DNA of 64,000 nt from Corynebacterium sp. CNCTC7651 (GCF_021496665.1 NZ_CP071246.1:806001-870000); one strand, 5' to 3'; counted from the stretch's first letter, positions 18,171-27,205 are shown. Numbers and translations: made by a program. Notes: generated from the sequence alone by a model not told the origin.

Positions 18171-19056
18171 GGCAATCGAGGCCCCATACCTAACTCCGGA
18201 TCCTGCGGTAGTGGCGGCAGAGAATTGGCATCTTGAAACCGGAGATGAACGGATACCATTGCCAGATCAATTCGAATCTTGGTCGCAAGGCACTTCATTC
18301 CGGTTAACGCGACGTATTGAGATCGATCTGCCTACTCTCCTTTCTCAATCTGGTCTTCCAAATACGGCCGAGATTGGCGTTAGCGTTTCATGGATGAGTA
18401 GCTCCACGAAGATCCGACGTCGGGTGTTCAGATCTGCAATCAGAGACGAGCCGATCTCGATCATCGCTAACCTAAACGGTGACGAAATTAGTGGTGAAGT
18501 AGATCTCCGCACGACGGTGATCCTGAACAGTTCTATCGAGGGAACTGACCCATGGGTTGCGTCCGAAGTGGGCTCAATCCTTCTTGCCGAAAGACGCGTC
18601 TTTGGACTTGGCTTTAGCGAGTCAGGATTCCCCATGTCGGTCGTAGATTTTGCGCTTACAACTCTGCCGATCGAGGCATCCTGGCACTTAGAGACCTCCG
18701 TAGTTCTTGAAGATCGCTTTAGCTCAAGCTTTCAGGTTCTGGTCAACGAGCGTGATGAAAAGCTGATCAAGGCCATGGAAGCCGATAAGCCAACCAAAGA
18801 ACAAAACTTGATTCTTCAAAATCTAATGGCGGGTGTTATGGAGGAGACACTTCGATTGGCATACGCATTGCGCAGCAGTGGAGAGTTGGCGTTGGACGGC
18901 TATGAGTACGGATCAGTCGGCGAGGTCCTCTCGAACCTGGTCAAGAGAACAGGAGACGTGTCGTTGGACTCACTCACGGACCCTTCGCAGCTGGCACTAG
19001 CTCGCGCACAATTCGAAGCCATGGCTAGGACATTGGGTGTCGGGAGGCAATTTTAA
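18163..19056 (+). CDS. Defence-operon protein of unknown function
   Basis: A 297-residue protein that I do not recognise. The N-terminal two thirds look beta-rich (alternating hydrophobics, e.g. SFRLTRRIEIDLPTLL and EISGEVDLRTTVIL). The last third looks helical (MEADKPTKEQNLILQNLMAGVMEE...). There are no membrane segments and no obvious catalytic motif. The ATG at 18163 overlaps the stop of the GHKL gene by eight bases and follows GAGGGGA; its stop overlaps the next start (TAATG). Its position matches that of accessory subunits in MZA-like systems. A structural or DNA-recognition role is a guess. Confidence 0.75.
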   Translation: MFKAIEAPYLTPDPAVVAAENWHLETGDERIPLPDQFESWSQGTSFRLTRRIEIDLPTLLSQSGLPNTAEIGVSVSWMSSSTKIRRRVFRSAIRDEPISIIANLNGDEISGEVDLRTTVILNSSIEGTDPWVASEVGSILLAERRVFGLGFSESGFPMSVVDFALTTLPIEASWHLETSVVLEDRFSSSFQVLVNERDEKLIKAMEADKPTKEQNLILQNLMAGVMEETLRLAYALRSSGELALDGYEYGSVGEVLSNLVKRTGDVSLDSLTDPSQLALARAQFEAMARTLGVGRQF

Positions 19057-19862
19057 TGAATAGCCCTCTGATATGGCCGAGAATGTCCCGAAATCAAGCG
19101 GAGGAGGTTTTTTCTGAGGTCCAGCTAGATGCAGGTCCAAAGATTGAGTTGGGAACGAACCAATTCGACTTTGACGGAATTGGATCTCGAGTCAATCGAA
19201 GCGATCTACAGGAAATGCGCGATGAATTATTGGAAATCGCTTCTCAATTTGGCTTCAAGGCTAGGCATGGTTATCAGCAGGTTTCCTATCCAGATCGAGA
19301 AACTGCACGGTCCATAGACCGGGCTTTTGTCGCTCGGTTCCATGACCTGGCTCCAATGCGTTGGGCCGAAGCAGGTTCCCGTGAAGTGTGGTCTTGGTTC
19401 GCTTTGGCTCTGCTGCCAGATTTAACCCATTGGCGGTGGAAGGCTGCAGTCGCAAAGAAAGCGGGAGCCCGAGAGGGGGAGTGGTACAAGCCCCGGTGGA
19501 TTGGCTCAGATCTGACACGGCATACCTGGGCAAGATATTGGTGGAGGGCAGTGCAGTTCGAGGTAGCACCGGAGCTGCTAATGGAGCTTAATGAACATGA
19601 TCTGAACCACCTTCTTGAGAGAGCAGACACTCTGGGAGCTAATCCCGGTCTAATGGTGAGTTTCGGACGCCAGCTTCTTGACCTCAACGAAACTTTCTCC
19701 GGTGATGATTCCGTGTCGCGCCGAGACATCTTCGACGATTCAGCCCGTCGAATGCTGCGGCGTCTCGCGTTTGTAGACGACATCGCTCTAGATGAGGAAG
19801 AGTCTCAATTGCTAGTCAGTGATTTTATGAACGAAACGAAGACACGGTTAAGCAAGAAGTAG
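19056..19862 (+). CDS. DUF6339-like protein of defence operon
   Basis: A 268-residue protein resembling DUF6339 proteins, which have no known activity but recur near Z1/MutL-like defence genes. It is helical and tryptophan-rich in the middle (REVWSWFALALLPDLTHWRW, residues 108-127, and RHTWARYWWRAVQFEV). No catalytic residues are recognisable. Its ATG shares a base with the preceding stop, and a 68-base gap separates it from the methyltransferase. Assignment to DUF6339 is from memory of the family pattern and is moderate. Confidence 0.68.
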   Translation: MNSPLIWPRMSRNQAEEVFSEVQLDAGPKIELGTNQFDFDGIGSRVNRSDLQEMRDELLEIASQFGFKARHGYQQVSYPDRETARSIDRAFVARFHDLAPMRWAEAGSREVWSWFALALLPDLTHWRWKAAVAKKAGAREGEWYKPRWIGSDLTRHTWARYWWRAVQFEVAPELLMELNEHDLNHLLERADTLGANPGLMVSFGRQLLDLNETFSGDDSVSRRDIFDDSARRMLRRLAFVDDIALDEEESQLLVSDFMNETKTRLSKK

Positions 19863-19930
19863 GGATACACGAAGTCATCTGGAAAGAGTGGAATCCCTAT
19901 ATTCGACTTTCATGTGTAACATCGCTCGGT

Positions 19931-21076
19931 ATGTCTTCTAGAGCCGAGGGTGGATCCAGGTGCCGCGTCGCCCTAGATCGCTGGTTCTCGAAACAGGGTG
20001 ATGCAGGTTTCGATATCGCGAATAAGATTATCGGCACTTTGCCTGATGACGTGGATGAATGGGAGACCAAACTAAAGGAATCCCACAAGAGTCTAGACCA
20101 TAAGGTTGTGGACTTGTTCTGCGGATGTGGGGGATTGTCTCTTGGTTTCCAGACCGCGGGTTTCGAAATCCTAGCTGGCTATGACTATTGGGATAAAGCT
20201 ATTTCGACTTACAACATGAACGTAGGTGACCATGCGAAGTTGCTAGATCTCAAAGACCTCGACGAATGCATTTCCGAATTGAGTAGTTGGGGAGAGCCGG
20301 AAAATTTTCCATCTATCATCGGCGGCCCCCCGTGTCAGGACTTCTCACTTGCCGGGAAACGAGAAGAAGATAAGAATGCGGATCTGACCATGAAGTTCGC
20401 AAAACTGGTTAGTCACTTTTCGCCTCCGTTTTTCGTAATGGAGAACGTACCTAATGCTGATCGCTTCCCGACTTATCGAAAAGCGATTGCGCACCTTCAA
20501 GACGAACAGTTTCACATTGAAAAATATGTGATTGATGCCTCAAAGCTGGGAGTACCGCAGAAGCGAAAGCGACTCATCGCTATCGGCTCGAAGGATAAAT
20601 ATCTTGCCAAGTGGATCGGACTGGTTCTTCAAAGCGCACTTGAGACCCGTTCGCAGATGTTGCCGCCGTCGCTCGATGATTGGTTCGGACCCGGCTATTT
20701 CCCTGAACTCTATTACCGGCATCCTAGGACCTACGAACGGAGGGGCCTCTTCTCGTCTCACGAACCGTCTCCAACTATTCGTGGGGTCAACCGCCCTATG
20801 CCGGGAAACTACAAGTTCATTCCGGCGGACCACCTTGTCATCAAGGAGACAAAAGGTTTGGAAGAGGTGACTCCCGAAGTGGAAAATGCGGTTAGGGCAG
20901 AGGCGAATCGGCTAGACACCAATCTCCGGAAGCAGATTCAAACGTTTCCAAAGGATTTTCGAATGGGCGCAGCTCAGACTGACAACGAGCAGATGATTGG
21001 CAATGCGGTTCCAGTCATGCTTGGGTATTTCGTGGCTGCGGTCATCGCTGAAGTTCTTAGCAAACTTGATTACTAG
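19931..21076 (+). CDS. DNA cytosine-5 methyltransferase
   Basis: A 381-residue C5 methyltransferase. Motif I is DLFCGCGGLSLGF (from residue 61), motif IV GGPPCQDFS with nucleophile Cys135, motif VI MENV, motif VIII QKRKRLI and motif X IGNAVPV. The target-recognition stretch between VIII and IX is short, and the recognised sequence is unknown. It probably marks self DNA so the Z1/PD-(D/E)XK/GHKL set ignores it. The start is uncertain: the ATG at 19931 has no clear ribosome-binding site and about 55 residues precede motif I. It converges on the helicase gene with a four-base overlap. Confidence 0.93.
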   Translation: MSSRAEGGSRCRVALDRWFSKQGDAGFDIANKIIGTLPDDVDEWETKLKESHKSLDHKVVDLFCGCGGLSLGFQTAGFEILAGYDYWDKAISTYNMNVGDHAKLLDLKDLDECISELSSWGEPENFPSIIGGPPCQDFSLAGKREEDKNADLTMKFAKLVSHFSPPFFVMENVPNADRFPTYRKAIAHLQDEQFHIEKYVIDASKLGVPQKRKRLIAIGSKDKYLAKWIGLVLQSALETRSQMLPPSLDDWFGPGYFPELYYRHPRTYERRGLFSSHEPSPTIRGVNRPMPGNYKFIPADHLVIKETKGLEEVTPEVENAVRAEANRLDTNLRKQIQTFPKDFRMGAAQTDNEQMIGNAVPVMLGYFVAAVIAEVLSKLDY

Positions 21077-24000
21077 ATTGCCTCTCTCTGCTTTGCGAAC
21101 AGTTCGGCAGGCATCGGTCTGCGAAGAGCCCAGTCGATTTGAATTGGCTTTTCCCCTGTGTGGGACTTTGGATCAACTTGTCCGAGAAGCTGGTAAGCAT
21201 TCGCTGTTCCTATGCTGGAGTTCCTTTCAGTTCGGACACTCAGCAAATTTGTAATTCCAAGAGTAGCCCCGTTGAGGTAGCGCTCCGCCTTCTTGGAAGT
21301 AAGAGAAACGGTCGCAGGCGAGATCCAGTGGAATGAATCCGCCGAGGTCGGGTAATCCTTATATCTGCGATTTTCGTTGAAGTTTCGAGCGTCTTTTTCG
21401 AGAGTCACGAAAATTAATACGGTTGACGAGTCCGAAATAAAAGTTTCGCCCTCCCTTGGGATGTTAAGCAGCGTGGGGAGGTCATTTTGGCTCAAAGCTG
21501 CTGTCATCTCGCCCACTGAGTAGTGGGCATGTGTGAAGAGTACGCCCTGGCCAGGTCCAGAAAGAGGTAAGGGCGTGTACGCGGCGCGGTCAAGTTGGTA
21601 ACTGAAAATCTCAGAAAGCTCGTCTGCGATGGACGGAACCGCTCTAATTAATTCCAGTGCCGCATCCCAATCTGTAGGTGGTTGAATGTTGGCCAGGCGG
21701 CCGAAGAACTGAATTACGAGCATGCGCGCGAATGCACGATCACATTCACTAAGAGACGAGTAGGGCGCTGCGCCAGGCGCAACCAGACTGGCGTATGCAT
21801 CAGCGCGGACCGGGTCATCTACGTGGAGAAATGACCTCAGGCGCCCTAGAAGAAAGTCCTCGAGCTCGTTCGGTGGAACTGTCCCCACAACATTTGAAGT
21901 CCGAAGTAGCCGAGTCCAACCACCTTGTTTCCGATTGCGGTAGATGTCTTCTATTTGAAGGCCGGTATTCGCCAAGAACTGAGACAGGTTAGTCGTAGCT
22001 TCCTGCTCGACAAGTGACCGAACCTTCCTGATATCCGGGTTCGCTAGTTGACGGATGTTACGAAGAACTCGCTCTTGAGTCACGCGGTCAAGCTGGATGC
22101 TTGATCCTCCTGGGAGATTTGGGAACTCGTCCTCTACCTCACGAGCCAGATGAGTTCCTCTTTTTCCTACTAGTGCGGAGAATCTGGCATGGAAGTCGAA
22201 CAACTTGTGCTGCTCTCCTATGAAATCTAGAACTGTGCACACCTTGCCAGGACGCTTCCTCAAACCTCGGCCCAGTTGCTGCAGGAAAACGATCGGACTT
22301 TCTGTGGGGCGGAGCATTAGGAGAGTATTGACTTCTGGGATGTCCACACCTTCGTTGAAAAGGTCGACTGTAAACAGCGCTTTCAACGTGCCGTGCCTCA
22401 AATCAGTGATGGCTTTTTCGCGTACGCTCCAATCCGTTCTCGAAGTTATTGCTGCTGAGGGTACCCCGAAAGCCGAAAAGCGATTTGCCATGTATTCCGC
22501 GTGGTCAATGCTGACGCAAAAGCCCAGCGCCTTTACCTCATCGAGGTCAAACTGGCGTTTCCGCAACTCGTTGAGTACGAGGCGAACACGGGAATCTCCT
22601 AACTTGATGTAAAACTCGCTCAGGTCCGCAACGTTGTAGGCTTTACTAGTGCGTGACCACTTCACATCGCTCAGGTCAGTTTCGTCGTTAACACCGTAGT
22701 AGTGCATTGGCGCGACGAGCCCGAGTTGGAGGGCATCCCACAACCTCAGCTCATACGCAACGCGATAGTTGAAGAAACTCTGGACGTTGATACCGTCGCC
22801 CCGTTCTGGTGTCGCTGTTAGCCCGAGGAGCTCGGCTGGTTGGACGTAGTCCAACAGTTTTCGGTACGTCGAGGCTTCTGCGTGGTGGAACTCATCGATA
22901 ACAACGATGTCGAAATGGTCCGGTGCGAAACTGTCGAGCACTTTGCTGAGACTCTGGATTGTGGCGAAGACTTGAGTTCCTTGTGAGGGCGAGGTATAGC
23001 CGTCGAGGCGCTCTCCAAAATTTGGATCTTGCAGCACCTCTCTGTATGTGCGAACGGCCTGTTTGAGTAGCTCGTTGCGGTGCGCAACGAAGAGAAGAGT
23101 TGGATACCTTTTGGATTCCTCGACCATGCGTCGGTAATCAAGGGCTGCGACGACTGTCTTACCAGTACCCGTAGCGGCGACAATGAGGTTTCGGTGGCGG
23201 CCGTGCATGCGGCGCTCGGCCGCTAGAGCTTCAAGCATCGCATCTTGATAGGGGAACGGTTCCACGCGCAACCCTGAAAGTTCGATGCCGTATTCAGTTC
23301 CGCGCTTCGCAATCTGAAGTGACTGCTTTAGACGGGCCTGGTCTTGCGACGGCACATACGAGGGGTAGTGGCTGTCCTTCCAATACGTATCGAAGACCGC
23401 CTCAAACTTGTTCAGAATCGCCGGTGCCGCTGTTCGCGAAGCCCGAACGTTCCACTCGACACCGTCGATTAGCGCGGAACTCGAAAGATTGGAGCTGCCG
23501 ATGTAGGCGGTATCAAAACCGGAGTTTCGCCTGAAGAGCCAAGCTTTCGCATGCAATCTGGTGTCTTGCGATTCGTAGCCCACTTTAACTTGCGCGCCGA
23601 ACTCCTCGACGAGGCGGTTGATTGCCTGAATCTCCGACGCGCCGCAATATGTCGAAGTAATTACGCGGAGGGGAATCTGGTTGTCACGCAAGTATTCGAG
23701 TTGATCGCGGATAACTGAGATGCCGGAGTTTTTAATGAAAGCGCACAAGAGATCGACGCTGTCTGCGGTGCGGATCTCACGTTTGATTTCTGCGGCCATG
23801 CTGAGGTCATTATTCGCGTTAGTCAAAAGGGACGCACCGGTAAGTGGGGTCGGAAGGATCGCCGGAGGATCACCTAGGCCCGTTTTGTATACCGCATACA
23901 ACAACTCTTCTGACTCCACGGCATCATCTGGATCGATGAGTTGAGCGAGGGCATTAATGAGTCCAACTCGTTCGAGAGGAGTTTTAGTCCGAGACAGCTT

Positions 24001-24195
24001 CTGCGCGAGGTGTTCAGCAATTACCCGAGTGATCGCCTCCGTATAGCGTTCCTGCAGGTCTTCGTCTACGGGCGCGATTCGACTCCGTGTGAAAGGATCC
24101 GCATTCTCAGTGGCAGCGATGCGCTCTCGGATCCTCCGCGTTACAGCGGTTTCATAAACACCTTCGGGGAGAGCTTCGTTTGCCCTGCTTGTCAT
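21073..24195 (-). CDS. PLD-DEAD/DEAH helicase with DUF3427 (defence)
   Basis: A 1040-residue multidomain protein. An N-terminal phospholipase-D-like nuclease domain has the single HKD-type motif HAKAWLF...GSSNLSSSAL (about 215-245). Then comes an SF2 helicase with AATGTGKTVVAA (about 345), VIDEFHHAEAS (about 435), LTATPERGDG and LGRGLRKRPGK, and a C-terminal DUF3427 region. Such proteins occur in defence islands and are thought to unwind or cut foreign DNA. The ATG at 24195 overlaps the NUDIX stop (ATGA), showing translational coupling. Composition is AT-rich like the rest of the island. Only one HKD motif is visible, so the PLD domain probably dimerises. Confidence 0.88.
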   Translation of the reverse strand: MTSRANEALPEGVYETAVTRRIRERIAATENADPFTRSRIAPVDEDLQERYTEAITRVIAEHLAQKLSRTKTPLERVGLINALAQLIDPDDAVESEELLYAVYKTGLGDPPAILPTPLTGASLLTNANNDLSMAAEIKREIRTADSVDLLCAFIKNSGISVIRDQLEYLRDNQIPLRVITSTYCGASEIQAINRLVEEFGAQVKVGYESQDTRLHAKAWLFRRNSGFDTAYIGSSNLSSSALIDGVEWNVRASRTAAPAILNKFEAVFDTYWKDSHYPSYVPSQDQARLKQSLQIAKRGTEYGIELSGLRVEPFPYQDAMLEALAAERRMHGRHRNLIVAATGTGKTVVAALDYRRMVEESKRYPTLLFVAHRNELLKQAVRTYREVLQDPNFGERLDGYTSPSQGTQVFATIQSLSKVLDSFAPDHFDIVVIDEFHHAEASTYRKLLDYVQPAELLGLTATPERGDGINVQSFFNYRVAYELRLWDALQLGLVAPMHYYGVNDETDLSDVKWSRTSKAYNVADLSEFYIKLGDSRVRLVLNELRKRQFDLDEVKALGFCVSIDHAEYMANRFSAFGVPSAAITSRTDWSVREKAITDLRHGTLKALFTVDLFNEGVDIPEVNTLLMLRPTESPIVFLQQLGRGLRKRPGKVCTVLDFIGEQHKLFDFHARFSALVGKRGTHLAREVEDEFPNLPGGSSIQLDRVTQERVLRNIRQLANPDIRKVRSLVEQEATTNLSQFLANTGLQIEDIYRNRKQGGWTRLLRTSNVVGTVPPNELEDFLLGRLRSFLHVDDPVRADAYASLVAPGAAPYSSLSECDRAFARMLVIQFFGRLANIQPPTDWDAALELIRAVPSIADELSEIFSYQLDRAAYTPLPLSGPGQGVLFTHAHYSVGEMTAALSQNDLPTLLNIPREGETFISDSSTVLIFVTLEKDARNFNENRRYKDYPTSADSFHWISPATVSLTSKKAERYLNGATLGITNLLSVRTERNSSIGTANAYQLLGQVDPKSHTGEKPIQIDWALRRPMPAELFAKQREAI

Positions 24196-24599
24196 TGGCA
24201 TCCGATCTGTTGCAGCATTCCTACCGCTTCCACGTCGGCGGGTGCCCACTCGAGGTTGCCGAGATCAGCGGGCGCCACCCAGCGGATTTCTGCATGCTCG
24301 ACAGCGGCTGGGGTTACGTCGAGCAAGGTGCAGTAGTAGGTGGAGAGGTTCACGATGCCGAAGTCGTACTCGTGGCTTGTGGTGACGACGTGGTTTCCGA
24401 CCTCGACGCGAATGCCAAGTTCTTCGAGAAGCTCGCGGGCGAGTGACTCCTCAGGGGTCTCGCCGGGCTCAATCCTGCCGCCGGGAAATTCCCACATGCC
24501 GGCCATCGACATTCCCGGCCCGCGTTGCGCTGCGAGGACAAGACCGTCCTTCACGAGGACAGCTCCGACGACGTCGATCTGTTTAGGCATGGGGCTCAT
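24192..24599 (-). CDS. NUDIX hydrolase (MutT-like)
   Basis: A 135-residue MutT-like pyrophosphatase. The Nudix box GGRIEPGETPEESLARELLEEL is complete (about residues 40-61), with the metal-binding REXXEE-type glutamates. Housekeeping MutT enzymes clean 8-oxo-dGTP. Here the gene is coupled to the helicase by ATGA, so it may instead supply or destroy a nucleotide for that defence module. Its composition is more like the host than the helicase is, so it may be a native gene at the insertion border. Start at the first ATG; a second lies nine bases later. Confidence 0.85.
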   Translation of the reverse strand: MSPMPKQIDVVGAVLVKDGLVLAAQRGPGMSMAGMWEFPGGRIEPGETPEESLARELLEELGIRVEVGNHVVTTSHEYDFGIVNLSTYYCTLLDVTPAAVEHAEIRWVAPADLGNLEWAPADVEAVGMLQQIGCQ

Positions 24600-24636
24600 T
24601 GTAGGTGTCCGGCTGAAATCAATCGTCGAAAAGCGA

Positions 24637-24658
24637 AAAGCCCCGCGGAGGGGGCTTT
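24637..24658 (-). terminator. Terminator of ldh
   Basis: An 8-bp stem AAAGCCCC / GGGGCTTT with a six-base loop, followed on the minus strand by T-rich sequence. It lies just after the ldh stop. Confidence 0.75.
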
Positions 24659-24675
24659 CGGGGGAAGCTCCGGAC

Positions 24676-25616
24676 CTAGTCGGTGAGACCGGTGGACTCG
24701 ACTACCTCGCGCAGGGTCTTGGCGGAGGAGGCGAACTTCTCGTACTCCTCCTCGGAGAGGCGCAGCTCCACAACGTTGCGCACGCCGTGGCGGTTGAGGA
24801 TGGTGGGGGTGCCGATGTAGATGTCCTGGAGCGCGTACTCGCCTTGGAGCAGTGCGGAGACCGGCAGGGCCACATCCTCGTTGCGCAGGATTGCGCGGGT
24901 GATGCGGGCAAGCGCGGAGCCGATGCCGAAGGAGGTGTTGCCCTTGCGCTTGATGATGTCGTAGGCGGCGTCGCGGGTCTTGACAAAGAGCTCATCGATC
25001 TTGTCGTAGATCTCCGGATCGTGCTCTGCCTCCTTCTCCAGCATGGAAGCCAGCGGGACGCCGGCGACGGTGCCGGTGGAGATGACAGGCAGCTCAGAAT
25101 CGCCGTGCTCGCCGATGATGTAGTTGTGGACCGCGGACGGGGCGAGGTTGAAGTGCTTGCCCAGGTTGTGGCGCCAGCGGGCGGTGTCCAGCACGGTGCC
25201 GGAGCCGATGACCTGGTTGGACGGCAGGCCGGTCTGCTTCCAGGTGACGTAGGTGAGCACGGGGAGTTGATGGAGTCGAAGATCTTCACGTTGCGGGCGA
25301 CTAGGTCCAGGCGGGTCTCACCCTCGCGCTGGGCAACGCCGGCGCAGTTGACGATGAGGGCGGCATCGCGGCAGTCCTCGTAGGTGCCGACGGTGACCTT
25401 GATGTTGTTGCCGGAGAACGGGACGGAGTGGGACAGGTCCTCAACCTGTGCCCAGGTGAGCTCCTCGTTGAGGTCGATGATTGCCAGGTGGTCCGTCAGG
25501 CCCTGGTTGAGGATGGCGTAGGCGTAGGCGATGCCGACGGCGCCTGCGCCGATGAGCACGACCTTGGTGCCGGGAGTGACGGGTGCCGGGTGGAGGTTGG
25601 GTTCTGGGGTCTGCAT
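24676..25616 (-). pseudogene. ldh: L-lactate dehydrogenase, internal deletion and frameshift
   Basis: NAD-dependent L-lactate dehydrogenase (pyruvate to lactate), broken. The N-terminal part (from 25616) has the Rossmann motif IGAGAVGIAYAYA and the substrate arginine in GETRLDLVARN. It runs to about residue 116 (KIFDSI), then the frame is lost. The C-terminal part, starting LTYVTWKQTG near 25256 in another frame, includes IGSGTVLD and the proton-relay histidine in GEHGDSE. Compared with C. glutamicum Ldh, about 22 codons between these parts are replaced by 11 bases, a net loss near 55 nt. The lost segment holds the conserved VATNPVD asparagine. An intact gene would encode about 331 residues. 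Confidence 0.85.
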
Positions 25617-25684
25617 GTGAAGTCTCCCTTTCGCTGGGTAGCGGGGTGTCTCTTGATTTGCAAACCCGAGTTTACGCCATTGGT

Positions 25685-25718
25685 CCGACTATTTCCGGTC
25701 AGTGCCCGATTATTTCCG
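25685..25718 (-). promoter_or_regulatory. Phased direct repeats upstream of ldh
   Basis: CCGACTATTTCCG (25685-25697) and CCGATTATTTCCG (25706-25718) are near-identical and 21 bases apart, two helical turns. On the ldh strand they precede a TAAACT -10-like box near 25671. They look like operator half-sites for a regulator of ldh; the regulator is unknown. The second lies in the last codons of the permease gene. Confidence 0.45.
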
Positions 25719-27134
25719 TTCGTGCACAGCCGGGGCTTGCGCCATGGCCTTCGGGCGGCCGGTGAGGAAGTACAGCGCGGTCATCAGGATGGTGAAGCCC
25801 ACCCCCACCGCGAGGGCCAGGTGGTACTGCGGCAGCCACGCCATGATGCCGAACGTGAACAGGATGAACGCGACGGCGAAGTACTGGCCGTAGGGCCAGA
25901 AGGGGACCGGGAACCGCAGGTTCTGCACCTGCTGGGGTGTCATGTGGCGCCTGGAAGCAAGGTGCGCCAGCAGGATCATGAGCCAGACGAAGACGGTGGC
26001 GAAGGTTGCCAGCGCCGCGATGGTCTCGAACACGTTGGGGAACGCGGCGTTGAGGGCCACGCCGACGATGAGGACGATGAGCAGGGACACCGTTGTCATG
26101 ACGGGGATGTCCCGGATGGTCTTGGCCATGGCGCGCGGGGCGAGGCCTTCCTTGGCCAGGCCGGTGAGGACGCGGCCGGTGCCGAAGAGATCGGCGTTGA
26201 TGGCGGAGAGCGCCGCGGTGATGACGACGACGTTGAGCAAGCCCGCCGCCCAGTTCACGCCCAGGGTGGTGAAGATTTGGACGAAGGGGGATTCCTCACC
26301 GGTGATGGTGCGCCACGGGTTGAGGATGAGAATGATCAGGATTGCCAGCACGTAGAAGATGAGGATGCGCGCCGGGACGGTGTTCACGGCTTTGGGGATG
26401 GCGCGGTCCGGGTCGTCCGCCTCTGTGCCGGCGACACCGATGATTTCCGTGCCGCCGAACGCGAAGAGCACGAGGATGAACGCGGCGATCATGCCCTGGG
26501 GGCCGTTGGGGAAGAAACCGCCGTCGTTCCACAGGTTGTCAATGCCGGTGTGGGTGCCCGGATCGCCCAGGTTGAACGCGAGGATGGCCGCGCCGCCGAT
26601 GATCATGGCCACCACAGCCGCGACCTTGATCAAGGTGAACGCGAACTCCAGCTCGCCGAACCAGCGCACGCTGGCCAAGTTGGCGGCGCCGATGATGAGC
26701 AGCGTGACCGTGATCCACACCCAGCTCGCCGTTTCGGGGAACCAGAACTTCATGTAGATGCCGATGGCGGTGAGGTCCGCCAAACAGACAATCATCATCT
26801 CGAACGCGAACATCCAGCCCGTGATGTAGCCGCCCAGGCCGCCGAGGTGCTCGCGACAGTACACGGCGAAGGACCCGCGGACGGGGTGGCGCACGCTCAT
26901 CTCACCCAGAGCGCGGAGCATGAAGTACACCACCGCGCCGCCGAGCAGGTACACCAGCAAGACCGAGGGGCCAGCCGCCTGGATTGCGCCGGCGGAACCG
27001 TAGAACAGGCCGGTGCCGATGGCGGAGCCGAGGGCGATGAAGTGGATGTGGCGGTGCGTCAACCCCCTCCGCGGCGTTGTTGCTCTGCGTGGTGCGGTTC
27101 CAGCGGTGGTGGTGCTGGCAGTGGGGGATGACAT
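25710..27134 (-). CDS. Amino acid permease, APC family
   Basis: A 474-residue APC-superfamily permease of the AroP/ProY/GABA-permease type with about 12 membrane segments. The first helix carries GSAIGTGLFYGSAGAI, the substrate-binding GXGXG-type signature, and a later segment has FAFGGTEIIGVAGTEA. It imports an amino acid by H+ symport; proline, histidine or aromatic residues are all possible. Its start is divergent from deaD, with a GC-rich hairpin between them. The ATG at 27134 follows CAACAGGGG, a poor ribosome-binding site. Confidence 0.9.
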   Translation of the reverse strand: MSSPTASTTTAGTAPRRATTPRRGLTHRHIHFIALGSAIGTGLFYGSAGAIQAAGPSVLLVYLLGGAVVYFMLRALGEMSVRHPVRGSFAVYCREHLGGLGGYITGWMFAFEMMIVCLADLTAIGIYMKFWFPETASWVWITVTLLIIGAANLASVRWFGELEFAFTLIKVAAVVAMIIGGAAILAFNLGDPGTHTGIDNLWNDGGFFPNGPQGMIAAFILVLFAFGGTEIIGVAGTEADDPDRAIPKAVNTVPARILIFYVLAILIILILNPWRTITGEESPFVQIFTTLGVNWAAGLLNVVVITAALSAINADLFGTGRVLTGLAKEGLAPRAMAKTIRDIPVMTTVSLLIVLIVGVALNAAFPNVFETIAALATFATVFVWLMILLAHLASRRHMTPQQVQNLRFPVPFWPYGQYFAVAFILFTFGIMAWLPQYHLALAVGVGFTILMTALYFLTGRPKAMAQAPAVHERK

Positions 27135-27181
27135 AGCGGAATGCCCCTGTTGGCTAGGTTTTTATAGACGCTCGTATATTA

Positions 27182-27205
27182 GCGCGCCGCTGTGCCGCGG
27201 CGCGC
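27182..27205. promoter_or_regulatory. GC-rich hairpin in divergent promoter region
   Basis: A perfect 9-bp stem GCGCGCCGC / GCGGCGCGC with a six-base loop between the divergent permease and deaD genes. No T-tract follows. It may shape the deaD leader RNA or be an operator; a TACGCT -10 box lies close before deaD, near 27288. Confidence 0.4.

Noticed and set aside
12647-24195. DISARM or BREX system
   Set aside because: A methyltransferase, a PLD-type domain and a helicase are present, but there is no DrmA/DrmB (DUF1998) and no BrxL/PglZ; the Z1, DUF4420 and GHKL genes fit MZA-like systems better.
12543-24599. Prophage
   Set aside because: No integrase, capsid, terminase, tail or lysis genes; only defence genes.
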